64,000 bases of DNA. It comes from Synechocystis sp. PCC 7509. Lineage in GTDB: Bacteria > Cyanobacteriota > Cyanobacteriia > Cyanobacteriales > Chroococcidiopsidaceae. Position 1 is the stretch's first letter, and each line of letters opens with the position of its first letter. Of this stretch, positions 32,750 to 41,719 are shown one piece after another. A program made the position numbers and the translations under genes. The stretch lies in NCBI RefSeq assembly GCF_000332075.2, contig NZ_ALVU02000001.1, positions 3,608,324-3,672,323 on the forward strand. Reading direction: 5' to 3'. A model generated the notes under the pieces. It was not told the DNA's origin. It was given only the letters and a program-made list of their open reading frames with translations, and made no database searches.

Positions 32750-34963
32750 TTAACCAAGCAATTCCATGGCGCGTTTAACTAAGTTTTCCGCCGTTAACCC
32801 ATTAAACGCCATAAGTTCGGCGGGACTTGCGGTAGTTTCTCCTCGCTTCCAAGCAAAGGTATCGCGCTTTGAGTTGCTGCGTAACATAATTGGTTCTAAC
32901 ATCCCACTTGCACCAGCAGTTACACCAATTAAAGCATCACCGCCAAATAACTCCTCAAAACCCCCATCGCTTAAAAATTCGCCATCGGGTTCGCTGCAAG
33001 TATCCCAAGCTACATCGGTAGGACGATATAAGCGACGAGGATTGACAACAGAAACAATGCGTACCCCGATTTCTTGCGCTTCTAAATAAGTCGCTGCTTC
33101 AAAAACTGGCATAAGTACCATATCGCCAATTACCGCAAATACTACTGTTTTCGTACCTTTTACATCTTGAAGTGCGATCGCGCCCTTAACTAAAGCTTGT
33201 CTACTTTGCTCGAATGTAGTCCGAATTGGCAAAGGCGACTTACTAGCAGTAATTACAATCCCTTTATTTTTAGTAGATAACGCCCACTCATAGCAAGTTT
33301 GAATACTATTCGCATCCGGGGGAAATACCGGGAAAACGTTGCCATTTCGCATCATAGCGGCAAAATAAGCCTCAATTTCTGGGCGTTGGTGCGTCCAACC
33401 ATTGCGCCCTTGCTCTAAAGCCCCCGCAGTAAATAAAGTAACAACTGATGGTGTAGGACGGCGCAATTCTGCCATTGCTTGAGTTACAGTCTGCATAATT
33501 GGCAAACCATTAATCGCAAAGGATTCGTAAGAACACCATAGAGTACGGCTACCCATTAAACACAACCCCACAGCTAAACCCGCGCAAGCATCTTCGCTTA
33601 AAGGTTCGTAAACTTGCCCAGTAGGGTTTTGAAAATATAGATCGTCGGTAGTAGGGTGGACAATTTTTAAAGCTTGGTTAATGTTGGCAATTCCTGATGC
33701 TTCATTGCCATCAGCGTTAGTGACAATAAAATTGCGATCGCTTTTTCCCACCATCCCGACGATTTTTCCCATAGCCGTTGTAGCTACTTTGGGTTCTCTC
33801 CCTACAGCATATTCTTCTAAACCTAGTTCGCCCAGTTCTGATAATTCATAAACCGATTCTGTAACCGATGTCCGCCCCGCCGAGCCTCCTCCAGAGCGTT
33901 CAAAGTTGTTTCGCACCAATTCCCACGCCGCCGGGGTTAAGGCACGAGTTTTGAGGGCGTTTACTATCTCTGCGTTATCTAAAGTGTGCATGGCATAGAG
34001 GTTATGAGATTTTGCCCCTTTAGCGTGTACTCCCGCACCTTTTAGCTGCTTAATAATCAATACTGTTAGTTTGCCACCCAAAGCCAATTTAGCAGCGCGA
34101 TCGACGGCTACAAGCACCGCTTTAGTGAATTCTAAACGATGCTCAAAAGAGAAAGCGGTGCTATCAACGTAATCTCCTGGTTGATTTTTGTCGTCAAAGT
34201 CTTTGGCATTAACTAAAATCACTTCCTCAAAGCCGTTACCTTGCCAATAAGCAATCATCTCTGCATTAGATTTTGTCGAAACCATGCTGTGATGTTCTTG
34301 GCTAAAACCATTCCAGACTAAAACAGGTAAAAAGTTAGTTACATCAGGATAAGCGGTGTGGAAGTGCGCCATCGAACTAACAATATACGGTTCTCCCAAG
34401 CCACCATCGCCGACAGTAAAGGGAAATAGCTTATCTCTATGCAGTTTAGCGGCGGACATGGCGAAATGTTGCCCTTGTCCTAATGGGCCTGCGGGGGCGA
34501 GAATACCAGGTATAAAGCCCGATAAATGACCTAAAAGCCCGTGTTTTTCGCGGTATCTGTCGCGCAATTGTTGCACATTGACTATTCCCATGTCTTCTAA
34601 AGACTTATCTAAAAACATGGCACTATAAAAACCGGGGGCATGGTGTCCGACTTCAGTAATAATATTTTTATGCCCCAGCATAACTAAAGCCGCGTAAGCC
34701 TCCGCTTGACTTGCAAAGCCTCCGGGATGTCCTGATGCTTTGCTGGCGGTAACTTGCAATGTTAGGTAACGTAAGGCATCGGCTGCAAGTAAGGTTTGAA
34801 ATACAGCATCGGGGGATTGAGGATCAGTAATCGCTGTTTGATTAGGCGCGATCGCACATTCTTTGCCATACGTCTCAAATTCTGGCAATTGTTCGCCAAA
34901 ATACTGAATTCCTTGACAAAAATCTGGAATTGATACTTTTGTTTCTTGAGTCGATGCCGTCAT
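32750..34963 (-). CDS. thiamine-diphosphate enzyme of the transketolase/phosphoketolase family
   Basis: This 737-residue enzyme has the three-domain transketolase architecture. The ThDP motif runs from GDGG (about 185-188) to the Asn at about 218 (VLVWNGFSQEHHSM). The early ASKASGHPGG and HHAPGFYSAMFLDKS segments are typical. It resembles Sll0529-like proteins of cyanobacteria, described as phosphoketolase-related (Synechocystis has two, Slr0453 being the better-known one). It should cleave a ketose phosphate, possibly forming acetyl phosphate. Phosphoketolase versus transketolase activity cannot be settled from sequence by eye. The gene stands alone. Confidence 0.75.
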   Translation of the reverse strand: MTASTQETKVSIPDFCQGIQYFGEQLPEFETYGKECAIAPNQTAITDPQSPDAVFQTLLAADALRYLTLQVTASKASGHPGGFASQAEAYAALVMLGHKNIITEVGHHAPGFYSAMFLDKSLEDMGIVNVQQLRDRYREKHGLLGHLSGFIPGILAPAGPLGQGQHFAMSAAKLHRDKLFPFTVGDGGLGEPYIVSSMAHFHTAYPDVTNFLPVLVWNGFSQEHHSMVSTKSNAEMIAYWQGNGFEEVILVNAKDFDDKNQPGDYVDSTAFSFEHRLEFTKAVLVAVDRAAKLALGGKLTVLIIKQLKGAGVHAKGAKSHNLYAMHTLDNAEIVNALKTRALTPAAWELVRNNFERSGGGSAGRTSVTESVYELSELGELGLEEYAVGREPKVATTAMGKIVGMVGKSDRNFIVTNADGNEASGIANINQALKIVHPTTDDLYFQNPTGQVYEPLSEDACAGLAVGLCLMGSRTLWCSYESFAINGLPIMQTVTQAMAELRRPTPSVVTLFTAGALEQGRNGWTHQRPEIEAYFAAMMRNGNVFPVFPPDANSIQTCYEWALSTKNKGIVITASKSPLPIRTTFEQSRQALVKGAIALQDVKGTKTVVFAVIGDMVLMPVFEAATYLEAQEIGVRIVSVVNPRRLYRPTDVAWDTCSEPDGEFLSDGGFEELFGGDALIGVTAGASGMLEPIMLRSNSKRDTFAWKRGETTASPAELMAFNGLTAENLVKRAMELLG

Positions 34964-35162
34964 GCCTACTTTCCTTCTAGTTAATTATTTAACGTTTATT
35001 CTACAGTTGTGCTGTTGCTTGGATACTTTACTTTTGCTTATTAGTTCCATTAATCCCGCACTCAGCAATAATGTCAGGAAAAAATATTGATTATTTCTAT
35101 CAGCTAATAATTTTTGATAGCAAAGCTTATAAGATCGTTTAGTCTCAAATTATCAAACATTT

Positions 35163-36503
35163 ATGCAAGTAATTAATGGGCCCAGTACACCACAATTTAT
35201 CCAACTAATGGAAGCGATCGCCCGTCCTACCCAGCGTTTAGATGCCTATGCTAAAGAATACGGCGATGTTTTTATCTCTAAACTAAGTGGCTTTCGTCCT
35301 TTTGTCCTTTTCAGCCATCCCCAAGCAATTCAACAAATACTTACCGCCGATCCCAATTTATTTGATTCTGGAGTGGGGAATCAAATTTTACATCCTTTAG
35401 TAGGTGATTATTCGCTATTACTATTAGATGGAAGTAGCCATCAACGCCAACGTAAATTGCTAACTCCTCCCTTTCATGGCGATCGCATGAAATCCTACGG
35501 GACGCTAATTTGTGAAATCACAGAACAAATTATGAATCAACAGGCAATTGGGGAAGTATTTTCTGTGCGATCGGCTACTCAAGAAATATCTTTAAGAGTA
35601 ATTTTAAAAGCCGTCTTTGGCTTAGATGAAAACGAGAGATTTCAACAACTTAGAAAACTTTTAAGTTCAATTTTAGATGCCGTAGGTTCGCCCCTAAATT
35701 CTACTTTGTTATTTGTTCCAGGGTTGCAAAAAGATTTAGGTGCTTGGAGTCCTTGGGGTAAATTTGTCCGCCAAAGAAGAGCAATAAATCGGTTGATTTA
35801 TGATGAAATTGAAACCCGTAGAACTAACAATAATATTTTTGGCGAAGACATTTTAAGCTTGATGATGTCTGCAAAAGATGAAAATGGGCAATCAATGACA
35901 TATGCAGAATTGCGCGATGAATTAATAACTTTGTTATTTGCCGGACATGAAACTACAGCCTCAGCTTTAGCCTGGGCTTTTTACTGGATTCATAAGTTAC
36001 CAAATGTCAAGTCTAAGCTATTAGCAGAACTAACTACCATTGGGACTAATTTCGATCCAAATGTAGTTGTTAAACTGCCTTATTTAACGGCGGTTTGTCA
36101 AGAAACTTTGCGAATTTATCCCATTGCTATGTTTACCTTCTCGCGCATTTTAAAAGCACCTATGCAAATCATGGGTTATGACTTCGCTGCGGGGACACAA
36201 TTAACACCTTGTATATATTTAACCAATCAGCGAGAAGATATTTATCCCGAACCAAAACAGTTTAAACCCGAACGTTTTTTAGAGCGTCAATTCTCACCTT
36301 ACGAGTTTCTCCCTTTTGGCGGTAGCAATCGGCGCTGTATTGGGATGGCGTTTGCTATGTTTGAAATGAAACTCGTACTAGCAAGAGTTTTGTCACAATG
36401 GCAAATGAATTTAGCCGAAACTAAACCAGTGCAACCTGTACGTCGCGGTATCACTCTCGCACCATCGGGAGGCGTAAAAATGTGGTTAAAAACTAAGTGT
36501 TAG
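35163..36503 (+). CDS. cytochrome P450, CYP110-like
   Basis: This 446-residue P450 has the oxygen-activation motif AGHETTA (about 260-266), the ExxR at ETLR (about 314-317), and the haem-binding loop FGGSNRRCIG with the axial Cys at about 392. The heme signature FLPFGGSNRRCIGMAFA is typical of the cyanobacterial CYP110 family, whose members oxidise fatty acids or alkanes. There is no membrane anchor, so it is likely soluble or peripherally bound. It is monocistronic; no ferredoxin partner gene is near. The substrate is inference. Confidence 0.9.
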   Translation: MQVINGPSTPQFIQLMEAIARPTQRLDAYAKEYGDVFISKLSGFRPFVLFSHPQAIQQILTADPNLFDSGVGNQILHPLVGDYSLLLLDGSSHQRQRKLLTPPFHGDRMKSYGTLICEITEQIMNQQAIGEVFSVRSATQEISLRVILKAVFGLDENERFQQLRKLLSSILDAVGSPLNSTLLFVPGLQKDLGAWSPWGKFVRQRRAINRLIYDEIETRRTNNNIFGEDILSLMMSAKDENGQSMTYAELRDELITLLFAGHETTASALAWAFYWIHKLPNVKSKLLAELTTIGTNFDPNVVVKLPYLTAVCQETLRIYPIAMFTFSRILKAPMQIMGYDFAAGTQLTPCIYLTNQREDIYPEPKQFKPERFLERQFSPYEFLPFGGSNRRCIGMAFAMFEMKLVLARVLSQWQMNLAETKPVQPVRRGITLAPSGGVKMWLKTKC

Positions 36504-36617
36504 TACGTATTTATAAAGCAATAAGTATAAAATGTAAAACTTTTGTAGCTAATCGTTTAAAAAATAATTTAGATGTTAATTTTGATGAGAGCAATTACTT
36601 TATTATTCATACCGTCT

Positions 36618-36728
36618 TATTTAAAGTATAAATTAATTGTGAAGGTCGTAGGGGCGCAATGCATTGCGCCCCTACGGGATAATGTTTATGAATCAAATAG
36701 GATTGCTATATTTAAAGTATAAATTAAT
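36618..36728. repeat. 20-bp direct repeats flanking a 30-bp perfect palindrome
   Basis: TATTTAAAGTATAAATTAAT occurs at 36618-36637 and 36709-36728 (91-base period). Between them, 36647-36676 is a perfect palindrome: CGTAGGGGCGCAAT is followed by GC and then the complement ending CCCCTACG. The GC-rich hairpin contrasts with the AT-rich flanks. The pattern looks like a MITE or REP-like insertion with duplication; the GGGGCGCAAT palindrome is a common dispersed repeat in cyanobacteria. The second direct repeat ends 5 bases before the pilin gene's ATG. Confidence 0.75.
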
Positions 36729-36733
36729 ACTCT

Positions 36734-38092
36734 ATGAAAGTGAATAATTTAAAAACAGCTTTTAAAATTTCCTGTAGAAATCGCGGTTTTGTTTTACCGA
36801 TTGCCTTAACAATGGGAATTGTAATGATTTTAGTAGGAGTAGCAGCCGTTGCTAAATCCTATAGTCTTCGCCTCAACACGTCTGCACGCAAACAAACTGG
36901 GGGAAGTTTAGCAGTAGCTGAAGGAGGCGTAGCTAGAACTTTGGCTCAACTTACGAAAGCTAATAATAGAGTATTATTAACCGGAAATTACGATGCTATA
37001 AATCCGAAAACTAACAAAACTTATCTAGGAGCTGATGGGATTTTAAATAATGGTGACGAAGAAACAACTTTAGTAAATCAGTGGACAAGCTTCGGTGGTA
37101 GTTCTCCATGCAGCGCTATTGCTAGTCCCGGAACTCCTGACGCTACCCATAACGGCTCAATTGGTGGCGACTCTTATACGCTTAAAGCCTATCGTTATCA
37201 TAATTCCAGTAGTACAGGCACTTTCTTAGTAGAAGGTAAACAGAATAACTCAGTTTCACTACTTAAAGTAACTATTACTGTTGACTCAATTATCAGCGAT
37301 TTTCCTGGTGTTGTGGCAGTGGAAAAAATGGAACTATCAGGGCGTGAGGTGATTGGTAGCAATGGAAATGTTTACTACGATCCTGCTTTTTCTGCTAATA
37401 AAAGCTTAACTGCTGCTGCTGCGCCTGGCGATGCTAATAGACCAGATTATTTAAACGCGATCAAATCCGGTACAAATGATAGTTTTAGTAACGACAATGT
37501 AGCAGGAAAAATTGTTGCGTGTAAACTAAATCCTACTTTTGCTTATGCTCCTCAAGGCGCAAATTTAGGTGATATTACTGATAGTTTTAATTTACCACTT
37601 GCTGGAGCAAGTAGCGGAATTACACGCTATCAAGCAGGCAAAATAGATATTGCCAATAAAACTATAAATGTTAACACTACTAATGGGTCAGTATATATAT
37701 ATGTAAACAGTTCTGTAACTGTCAAAGGAACTGCAAAAATTGTCAATTTCCGTACTGATGGTATACCCCCAAAAGTAGGAGATTTGCGGATTATTATCTC
37801 TACTGACAGTCAAACACAAATTGATGGCACGCCTTGTATTGAAAATGCTTTTTTCTATTCCCCTACAGGCAACTTACAATTAGGAGGTTCTGGCGGTGGT
37901 TGCCCACGTATTGGGAATACAAATATTGATGGCGTTGTGTGGGCAAAAGTAATTACTAATACGTCTGGTAGTAATTCTGGCATAGCTGTACCCGATGATT
38001 TATCTAGTTTGTCAGATATTGCCAGTAGTATAGGCTTATCAGGAACTAAAAAGTTTGGATCTGTAAAAAATTGGCAGCGTCAACAATTATAA
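36734..38092 (+). CDS. PilX/HpsA-like pilin-assembly protein
   Basis: This 452-residue protein opens with a hydrophobic segment (GFVLPIALTMGIVMILVGVAAVA, about residues 19-41) resembling the N-terminal helix of PilX/HpsA-type pseudopilins, where a prepilin peptidase could act before F20. A long Ser/Thr/Gly-rich extracellular domain follows, including GNVYYDPAF and IGNTNIDGVVWAKV. It is the first of four pilin-type genes that abut or overlap, so it is probably the large tip or scaffold component. The resemblance is to hormogonium polysaccharide secretion (Hps) clusters. An AT-rich repeat lies just before its start. Confidence 0.75.
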   Translation: MKVNNLKTAFKISCRNRGFVLPIALTMGIVMILVGVAAVAKSYSLRLNTSARKQTGGSLAVAEGGVARTLAQLTKANNRVLLTGNYDAINPKTNKTYLGADGILNNGDEETTLVNQWTSFGGSSPCSAIASPGTPDATHNGSIGGDSYTLKAYRYHNSSSTGTFLVEGKQNNSVSLLKVTITVDSIISDFPGVVAVEKMELSGREVIGSNGNVYYDPAFSANKSLTAAAAPGDANRPDYLNAIKSGTNDSFSNDNVAGKIVACKLNPTFAYAPQGANLGDITDSFNLPLAGASSGITRYQAGKIDIANKTINVNTTNGSVYIYVNSSVTVKGTAKIVNFRTDGIPPKVGDLRIIISTDSQTQIDGTPCIENAFFYSPTGNLQLGGSGGGCPRIGNTNIDGVVWAKVITNTSGSNSGIAVPDDLSSLSDIASSIGLSGTKKFGSVKNWQRQQL

Positions 38093-38596
38093 ATGCTGCA
38101 ATCAAAAAAGAAATTGTTTTCCCAGGGTTTTACAATCATTGAAGTTGTAGTTTCAATGCTAATAATAACGATATTTCTCGCAATTGCCATGCACTTAATG
38201 GTAGTTGCAGCAATTTTTAAAGCTCGTGCCGATCAGTACGATCGCGCTATAGTGTGGATTCAGGAAGACTTAGAACAAGCGATCGCCATCGCCCAACAAT
38301 ACGAGCAAAATGCTACCCCCTACTCGACAAAATGCAGCGCTACGGTAGCAAGTAACGGACTAGCGGCGGGATTGCTTAACGATCCGACAGGTATTGGCGG
38401 TACACCAAAAAACTTTGGGGTTAGAAGCTTTGGTAGTACAAGTTTTACGATGACGCGCACCGCAGATTATGCTACTTCTTTCGATCCTTTTAAATTGCTT
38501 AGATTAAATTATAGTGTTACGCCAGCTAATGGCGGCAGTGCGATCGCAACTATTAGTACAGAGGTAATAGCCAATGCCACGTTTAAATGCCCCTAA
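38093..38596 (+). CDS. type IV pilus-like pseudopilin (HpsB-like)
   Basis: This 167-residue prepilin-like protein has a short leader ending in QGFTIIEVVVSML (about 12-24), in which the Gly-Phe cleavage site and Glu at +5 of the mature protein are recognisable. The hydrophobic helix (IITIFLAIAMHLMVVAAIF) follows. The globular part has two Cys residues near 80 and the C-terminal end, perhaps forming a disulfide loop. It starts directly after the preceding stop. Its stop overlaps the next gene by 23 bases. Confidence 0.78.
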   Translation: MLQSKKKLFSQGFTIIEVVVSMLIITIFLAIAMHLMVVAAIFKARADQYDRAIVWIQEDLEQAIAIAQQYEQNATPYSTKCSATVASNGLAAGLLNDPTGIGGTPKNFGVRSFGSTSFTMTRTADYATSFDPFKLLRLNYSVTPANGGSAIATISTEVIANATFKCP

Positions 38597-39209
38597 AAAA
38601 AACTTAGGTTTTACATTAATTGAGATTTTAGTAATTATTTTAATTGTGGGAATTTTAAGCGCAATTACTATTCCTAGTTTCATTAGTCTTGTTGATAAAA
38701 TTAATCTAAACAATGCTGTTATCGAAGTAAGAGCAGCATTACAAACAGGACAAAGAGAGGCTATTCGCAAAAGCCAAGTTTGTAGTGTTGGTTTAAATAC
38801 TGTAGAACGCACGGTCACGAGTTATTGTTTAGGTGAAGTAAGTAATTTGTCTACTCAAGCAGATATTGCTACTAACATTAGTAAAAATTCTGGTTCACCT
38901 GGCAACACCATTAATATCAACTTTGGTATTTTGGGAACAGCAGAATTTATAGTAGATCCAGAAGATGATTTAGAAGCAAGTCAAGGGACAGTTCAGCCAA
39001 ATTATACAGAAATGAGTTGGTATCAAGTATCTATTTCACCACAAGATAATACTGGTAAAATTGTTTTTTATCTCAACAAAAATCCAGCTTTAACTAAAAA
39101 ATGTATTGCTATATCTAATATTTTAGGATTGACTAGAGTTGGCAACTATACAGGTAAGATCAACAATAATTCTAAACTTAGCAAAAAAGGAATTTGCACT
39201 GCTTATTAA
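38574..39209 (+). CDS. GspH/FimT-like pseudopilin
   Basis: This 211-residue prepilin has leader and helix LGFTLIEILVIILIVGILSAITIPSF (interrupted by none; about residues 11-36), with the canonical G|FTLIE cleavage site. The following NAVIEVRAALQTGQREAIRKSQ is the amphipathic helix typical of GspH/FimT minor pilins. Minor pseudopilins prime the type IV pilus or T2S pseudopilus. It overlaps the preceding gene by 23 bases, suggesting translational coupling. The globular C-terminus has two Cys (KKCIAIS and KKGICTAY) that could pair. Confidence 0.88.
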   Translation: MPRLNAPKKNLGFTLIEILVIILIVGILSAITIPSFISLVDKINLNNAVIEVRAALQTGQREAIRKSQVCSVGLNTVERTVTSYCLGEVSNLSTQADIATNISKNSGSPGNTININFGILGTAEFIVDPEDDLEASQGTVQPNYTEMSWYQVSISPQDNTGKIVFYLNKNPALTKKCIAISNILGLTRVGNYTGKINNNSKLSKKGICTAY

Positions 39210-39256
39210 AAATAAATTAAATTTAACTTAAATACTTGTGTATAAGTTTTAAACCC

Positions 39257-40291
39257 ATGAAAACTAAAATATTCACCTTTTTTAAAAGTTTACTCAATTG
39301 GCAAAAAATTAATCAGGGTTTTACCTTAATAGAACTATTGGTAGCCGTTGTAATTAGTACAATTGTTATTAGCATTGCTGGCTTTGGAATAACTACAATT
39401 TTGACTATGGATAATCGAGCAGAAGCTACCATTGAAAGACAAGTAGACCTCAACCGTGCCTTTGATTTTTTGACTAATGAAATCCGCATGGCACAGAGAA
39501 TAAATTTTACTGCTACTACCGCCGCCAATGGTACAACCGTTACGCTGGACGATGTGGTTGCAAGTTCCGGGCTGAATCTTTCGCAGCTAGGCGATTATGG
39601 CAATATTGTTTTATATCTAGAAATACCGATCGCCAATTCTCCGGCGGTTTGTCCGGCAAATAGTCCAAATGCGGGGTTTGCGCCACCAGAACCTAGTAAC
39701 CACGATCGCGTTGTTTACGATATTCGTGCCAATACCGGGGTATGGTTAGACCCCCAAGTAATCAATCGCTACGGACGTATACCCAGCCGTGACGGCACTA
39801 TAAACCCCTGTAACAATCCTATAAGTGGGGATATTTTTGTTGATGCCATTTCCGATATTGACATCAACCCCACCAATTGCACCGCCCCGGCCGTTCTGTC
39901 TGGTAGTGGAGGATTTTATGCTTGCACGGAGGGTCTGAAAGTAGACCTTTATTTACGCAGCAGAGGTACGAATACAAAGGCTTACAATATTGCTAGTAGA
40001 GCGGTTTCAAGGCTTAGTGGTACAACAACTGTAGTCTTAACTTTATCGAGAACGCGACTTTCTAGCAGCGATACAATGAATTTAGCTTGGACGTGGACAG
40101 GTTCTAATAACGTCACTTTTAAGCTTGTTCAGCGTGTTAATGGGGCTAATACAGAAATATATAATGGCTCTGCTTTGAATACTGTTAGCACTCTATCTGG
40201 CAATCTCAACGACTTAAATTGTTATACCGTTACAGCAATAGTTGACTCAAATACTCAAATTGCCAGTAATCAAGTATGCGAGCCTAAGTAG
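39257..40291 (+). CDS. PilW-like pseudopilin (HpsC-like)
   Basis: This product of about 344 residues has a type IV prepilin leader and helix (QGFTLIELLVAVVISTIVISIAG, about 17-39) and a long globular domain. Residues after the helix (NRAEATIERQVDLNRAFDFLTNEIRMAQRI) match PilW-type minor pilins. ATG 39257 is chosen over TTG 39236 because it leaves a normal leader. The C-terminal region (about 250-344; TTVVLTLSRTRLSS then NLAWTWTGSNNVTFKLVQR) resembles a fibronectin-type or Ig-like domain, an uncommon addition. Last gene of the pilin operon. Confidence 0.85.
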   Translation: MKTKIFTFFKSLLNWQKINQGFTLIELLVAVVISTIVISIAGFGITTILTMDNRAEATIERQVDLNRAFDFLTNEIRMAQRINFTATTAANGTTVTLDDVVASSGLNLSQLGDYGNIVLYLEIPIANSPAVCPANSPNAGFAPPEPSNHDRVVYDIRANTGVWLDPQVINRYGRIPSRDGTINPCNNPISGDIFVDAISDIDINPTNCTAPAVLSGSGGFYACTEGLKVDLYLRSRGTNTKAYNIASRAVSRLSGTTTVVLTLSRTRLSSSDTMNLAWTWTGSNNVTFKLVQRVNGANTEIYNGSALNTVSTLSGNLNDLNCYTVTAIVDSNTQIASNQVCEPK

Positions 40292-40390
40292 TTGTATTTT
40301 TTGCAACTATTAATTGAGTATTAACACTGGTTTGCATAATTAAAAAAAAAGGGAAACTAATATAGATAAGATATCCTGCTTTAGCCAATA

Positions 40391-41716
40391 ATGAGGCTCC
40401 CTAACTTACACAAATTATCGGTAAAAACTCGTTTGGCGATCGCCATGGGAGCGATGTTTGTGCCTTTAGTAGTGTTAGCAGGAGGTGCGCTTTTTTACTT
40501 TGAAAAAGGCATTAATGCTTTTGGAAAGATCGAAAATCAAGCTCTAGAAGTTTTGTTTCCCCTTGCCGACCTAGAAGCTTTAATTATTGACACCTCAAAA
40601 CCAGTTAAAGATTACATGATTGACGGTAATCAAATAGCGCGAAATGACTTTTTTCGCAACAGTCAAGAAATAAATCGCACCTTTGCCGCTCTGCTTAACG
40701 TGCCTTCTAATTTGCCAGCACAAAAAAAATTGCTCCAAGCCAGTCAGAGACAATGGCAAGAAACTTTAGCAATTGGTCAAACTATTTTTGCCTATGCCGA
40801 TCCCGCCACCAATTCCCACGCCGCCCAAGCTGCCGAACAATTCTACAATCGCAATTCTCAAGTTGTTAGTAACCTCGACAAGTTATACAAACAACTTACT
40901 GATTTTCAAATAAATGAAAGTTTACGTCAAGCCGAGTTAGCTAAACAGCAAGTGAGAATAATTGTAGCGATCGCCTTTCTATTGGGTGTCAGTATGGCAA
41001 TTATCACTAGCACGATTATGGTTCGCTCGATTGTAGAGCCATTAAGCGTTTTAGAAAAAGGAGTCGCACAGTTAGGAAGTGGTGATTTTTCTTATCGCAT
41101 CAGCCTGGCAAACCAAGATGAATTAGGACAATTAGCCGCAGCATTTAACCTCATGATTGAAAAGCTACAACAAAGCCAAACAGCACTCAAAAATTTAGCA
41201 ATTTTAGATGAGCTAACCGGATTATACAATCGCCGCGAGTTCAACTCACAGCTAAAAAATGAGCTAGAACGCTCTGGGCGTTTTGGTCATTATTTTAGTT
41301 TATTAATGCTAGATATCGACTACTTTAAAAAACTAAACGATACGTACGGTCATCAAGTAGGAGATTTGGCTTTGCAGACTATTGCTGCTTTGCTTAAGCA
41401 AGAATTTCGAGCCTTAGATGTGGTAGGACGGTACGGGGGCGAAGAATTTGTCGTAATTCTTCCAGAGACATCAGCTTTTAGTGCTTACACGGTAGCAGAA
41501 CGAATCCGCCAGCTAATTTCTAACTCTGCTTTATTTACAAACGAACAACAAACAATTAATGTGACAATTAGTGGAGGAGTTGCAACTTTCCCCATCGATG
41601 GAGGTACTCAAGAAGCCTTAATTTATGCCGCAGACCAGGCTCTTTACGCCGCTAAACGCTCTGGTCGCAATCAAATTATTATGTACGGTAGCTTAACCGT
41701 TAAAAAGATATTTTAA
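40391..41716 (+). CDS. membrane diguanylate cyclase with HAMP and GGDEF
   Basis: This 441-residue protein has two membrane helices (about 20-37 and about 195-215), a periplasmic sensor region between them (helical, about 40-190), a HAMP domain (IVEPLSVLEKGVAQLGSGDFSYRI) and a GGDEF domain. GGEEF is at about 349-353, so c-di-GMP synthesis is likely. The inhibitory I-site RxxD (RALD, about 340-343) is present five residues before GGEEF, so feedback inhibition is expected. It follows the pilin operon by 99 bases and precedes a GT2-TPR gene by 3 bases, which suggests shared function in surface motility or polysaccharide. Confidence 0.92.
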   Translation: MRLPNLHKLSVKTRLAIAMGAMFVPLVVLAGGALFYFEKGINAFGKIENQALEVLFPLADLEALIIDTSKPVKDYMIDGNQIARNDFFRNSQEINRTFAALLNVPSNLPAQKKLLQASQRQWQETLAIGQTIFAYADPATNSHAAQAAEQFYNRNSQVVSNLDKLYKQLTDFQINESLRQAELAKQQVRIIVAIAFLLGVSMAIITSTIMVRSIVEPLSVLEKGVAQLGSGDFSYRISLANQDELGQLAAAFNLMIEKLQQSQTALKNLAILDELTGLYNRREFNSQLKNELERSGRFGHYFSLLMLDIDYFKKLNDTYGHQVGDLALQTIAALLKQEFRALDVVGRYGGEEFVVILPETSAFSAYTVAERIRQLISNSALFTNEQQTINVTISGGVATFPIDGGTQEALIYAADQALYAAKRSGRNQIIMYGSLTVKKIF

Positions 41717-41719
41717 ACA

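Noticed and set aside
39236-39256. TTG 39236 as start of the PilW-like gene
   Set aside because: ATG 39257 gives a normal prepilin leader length and the upstream codons add nothing recognisable.
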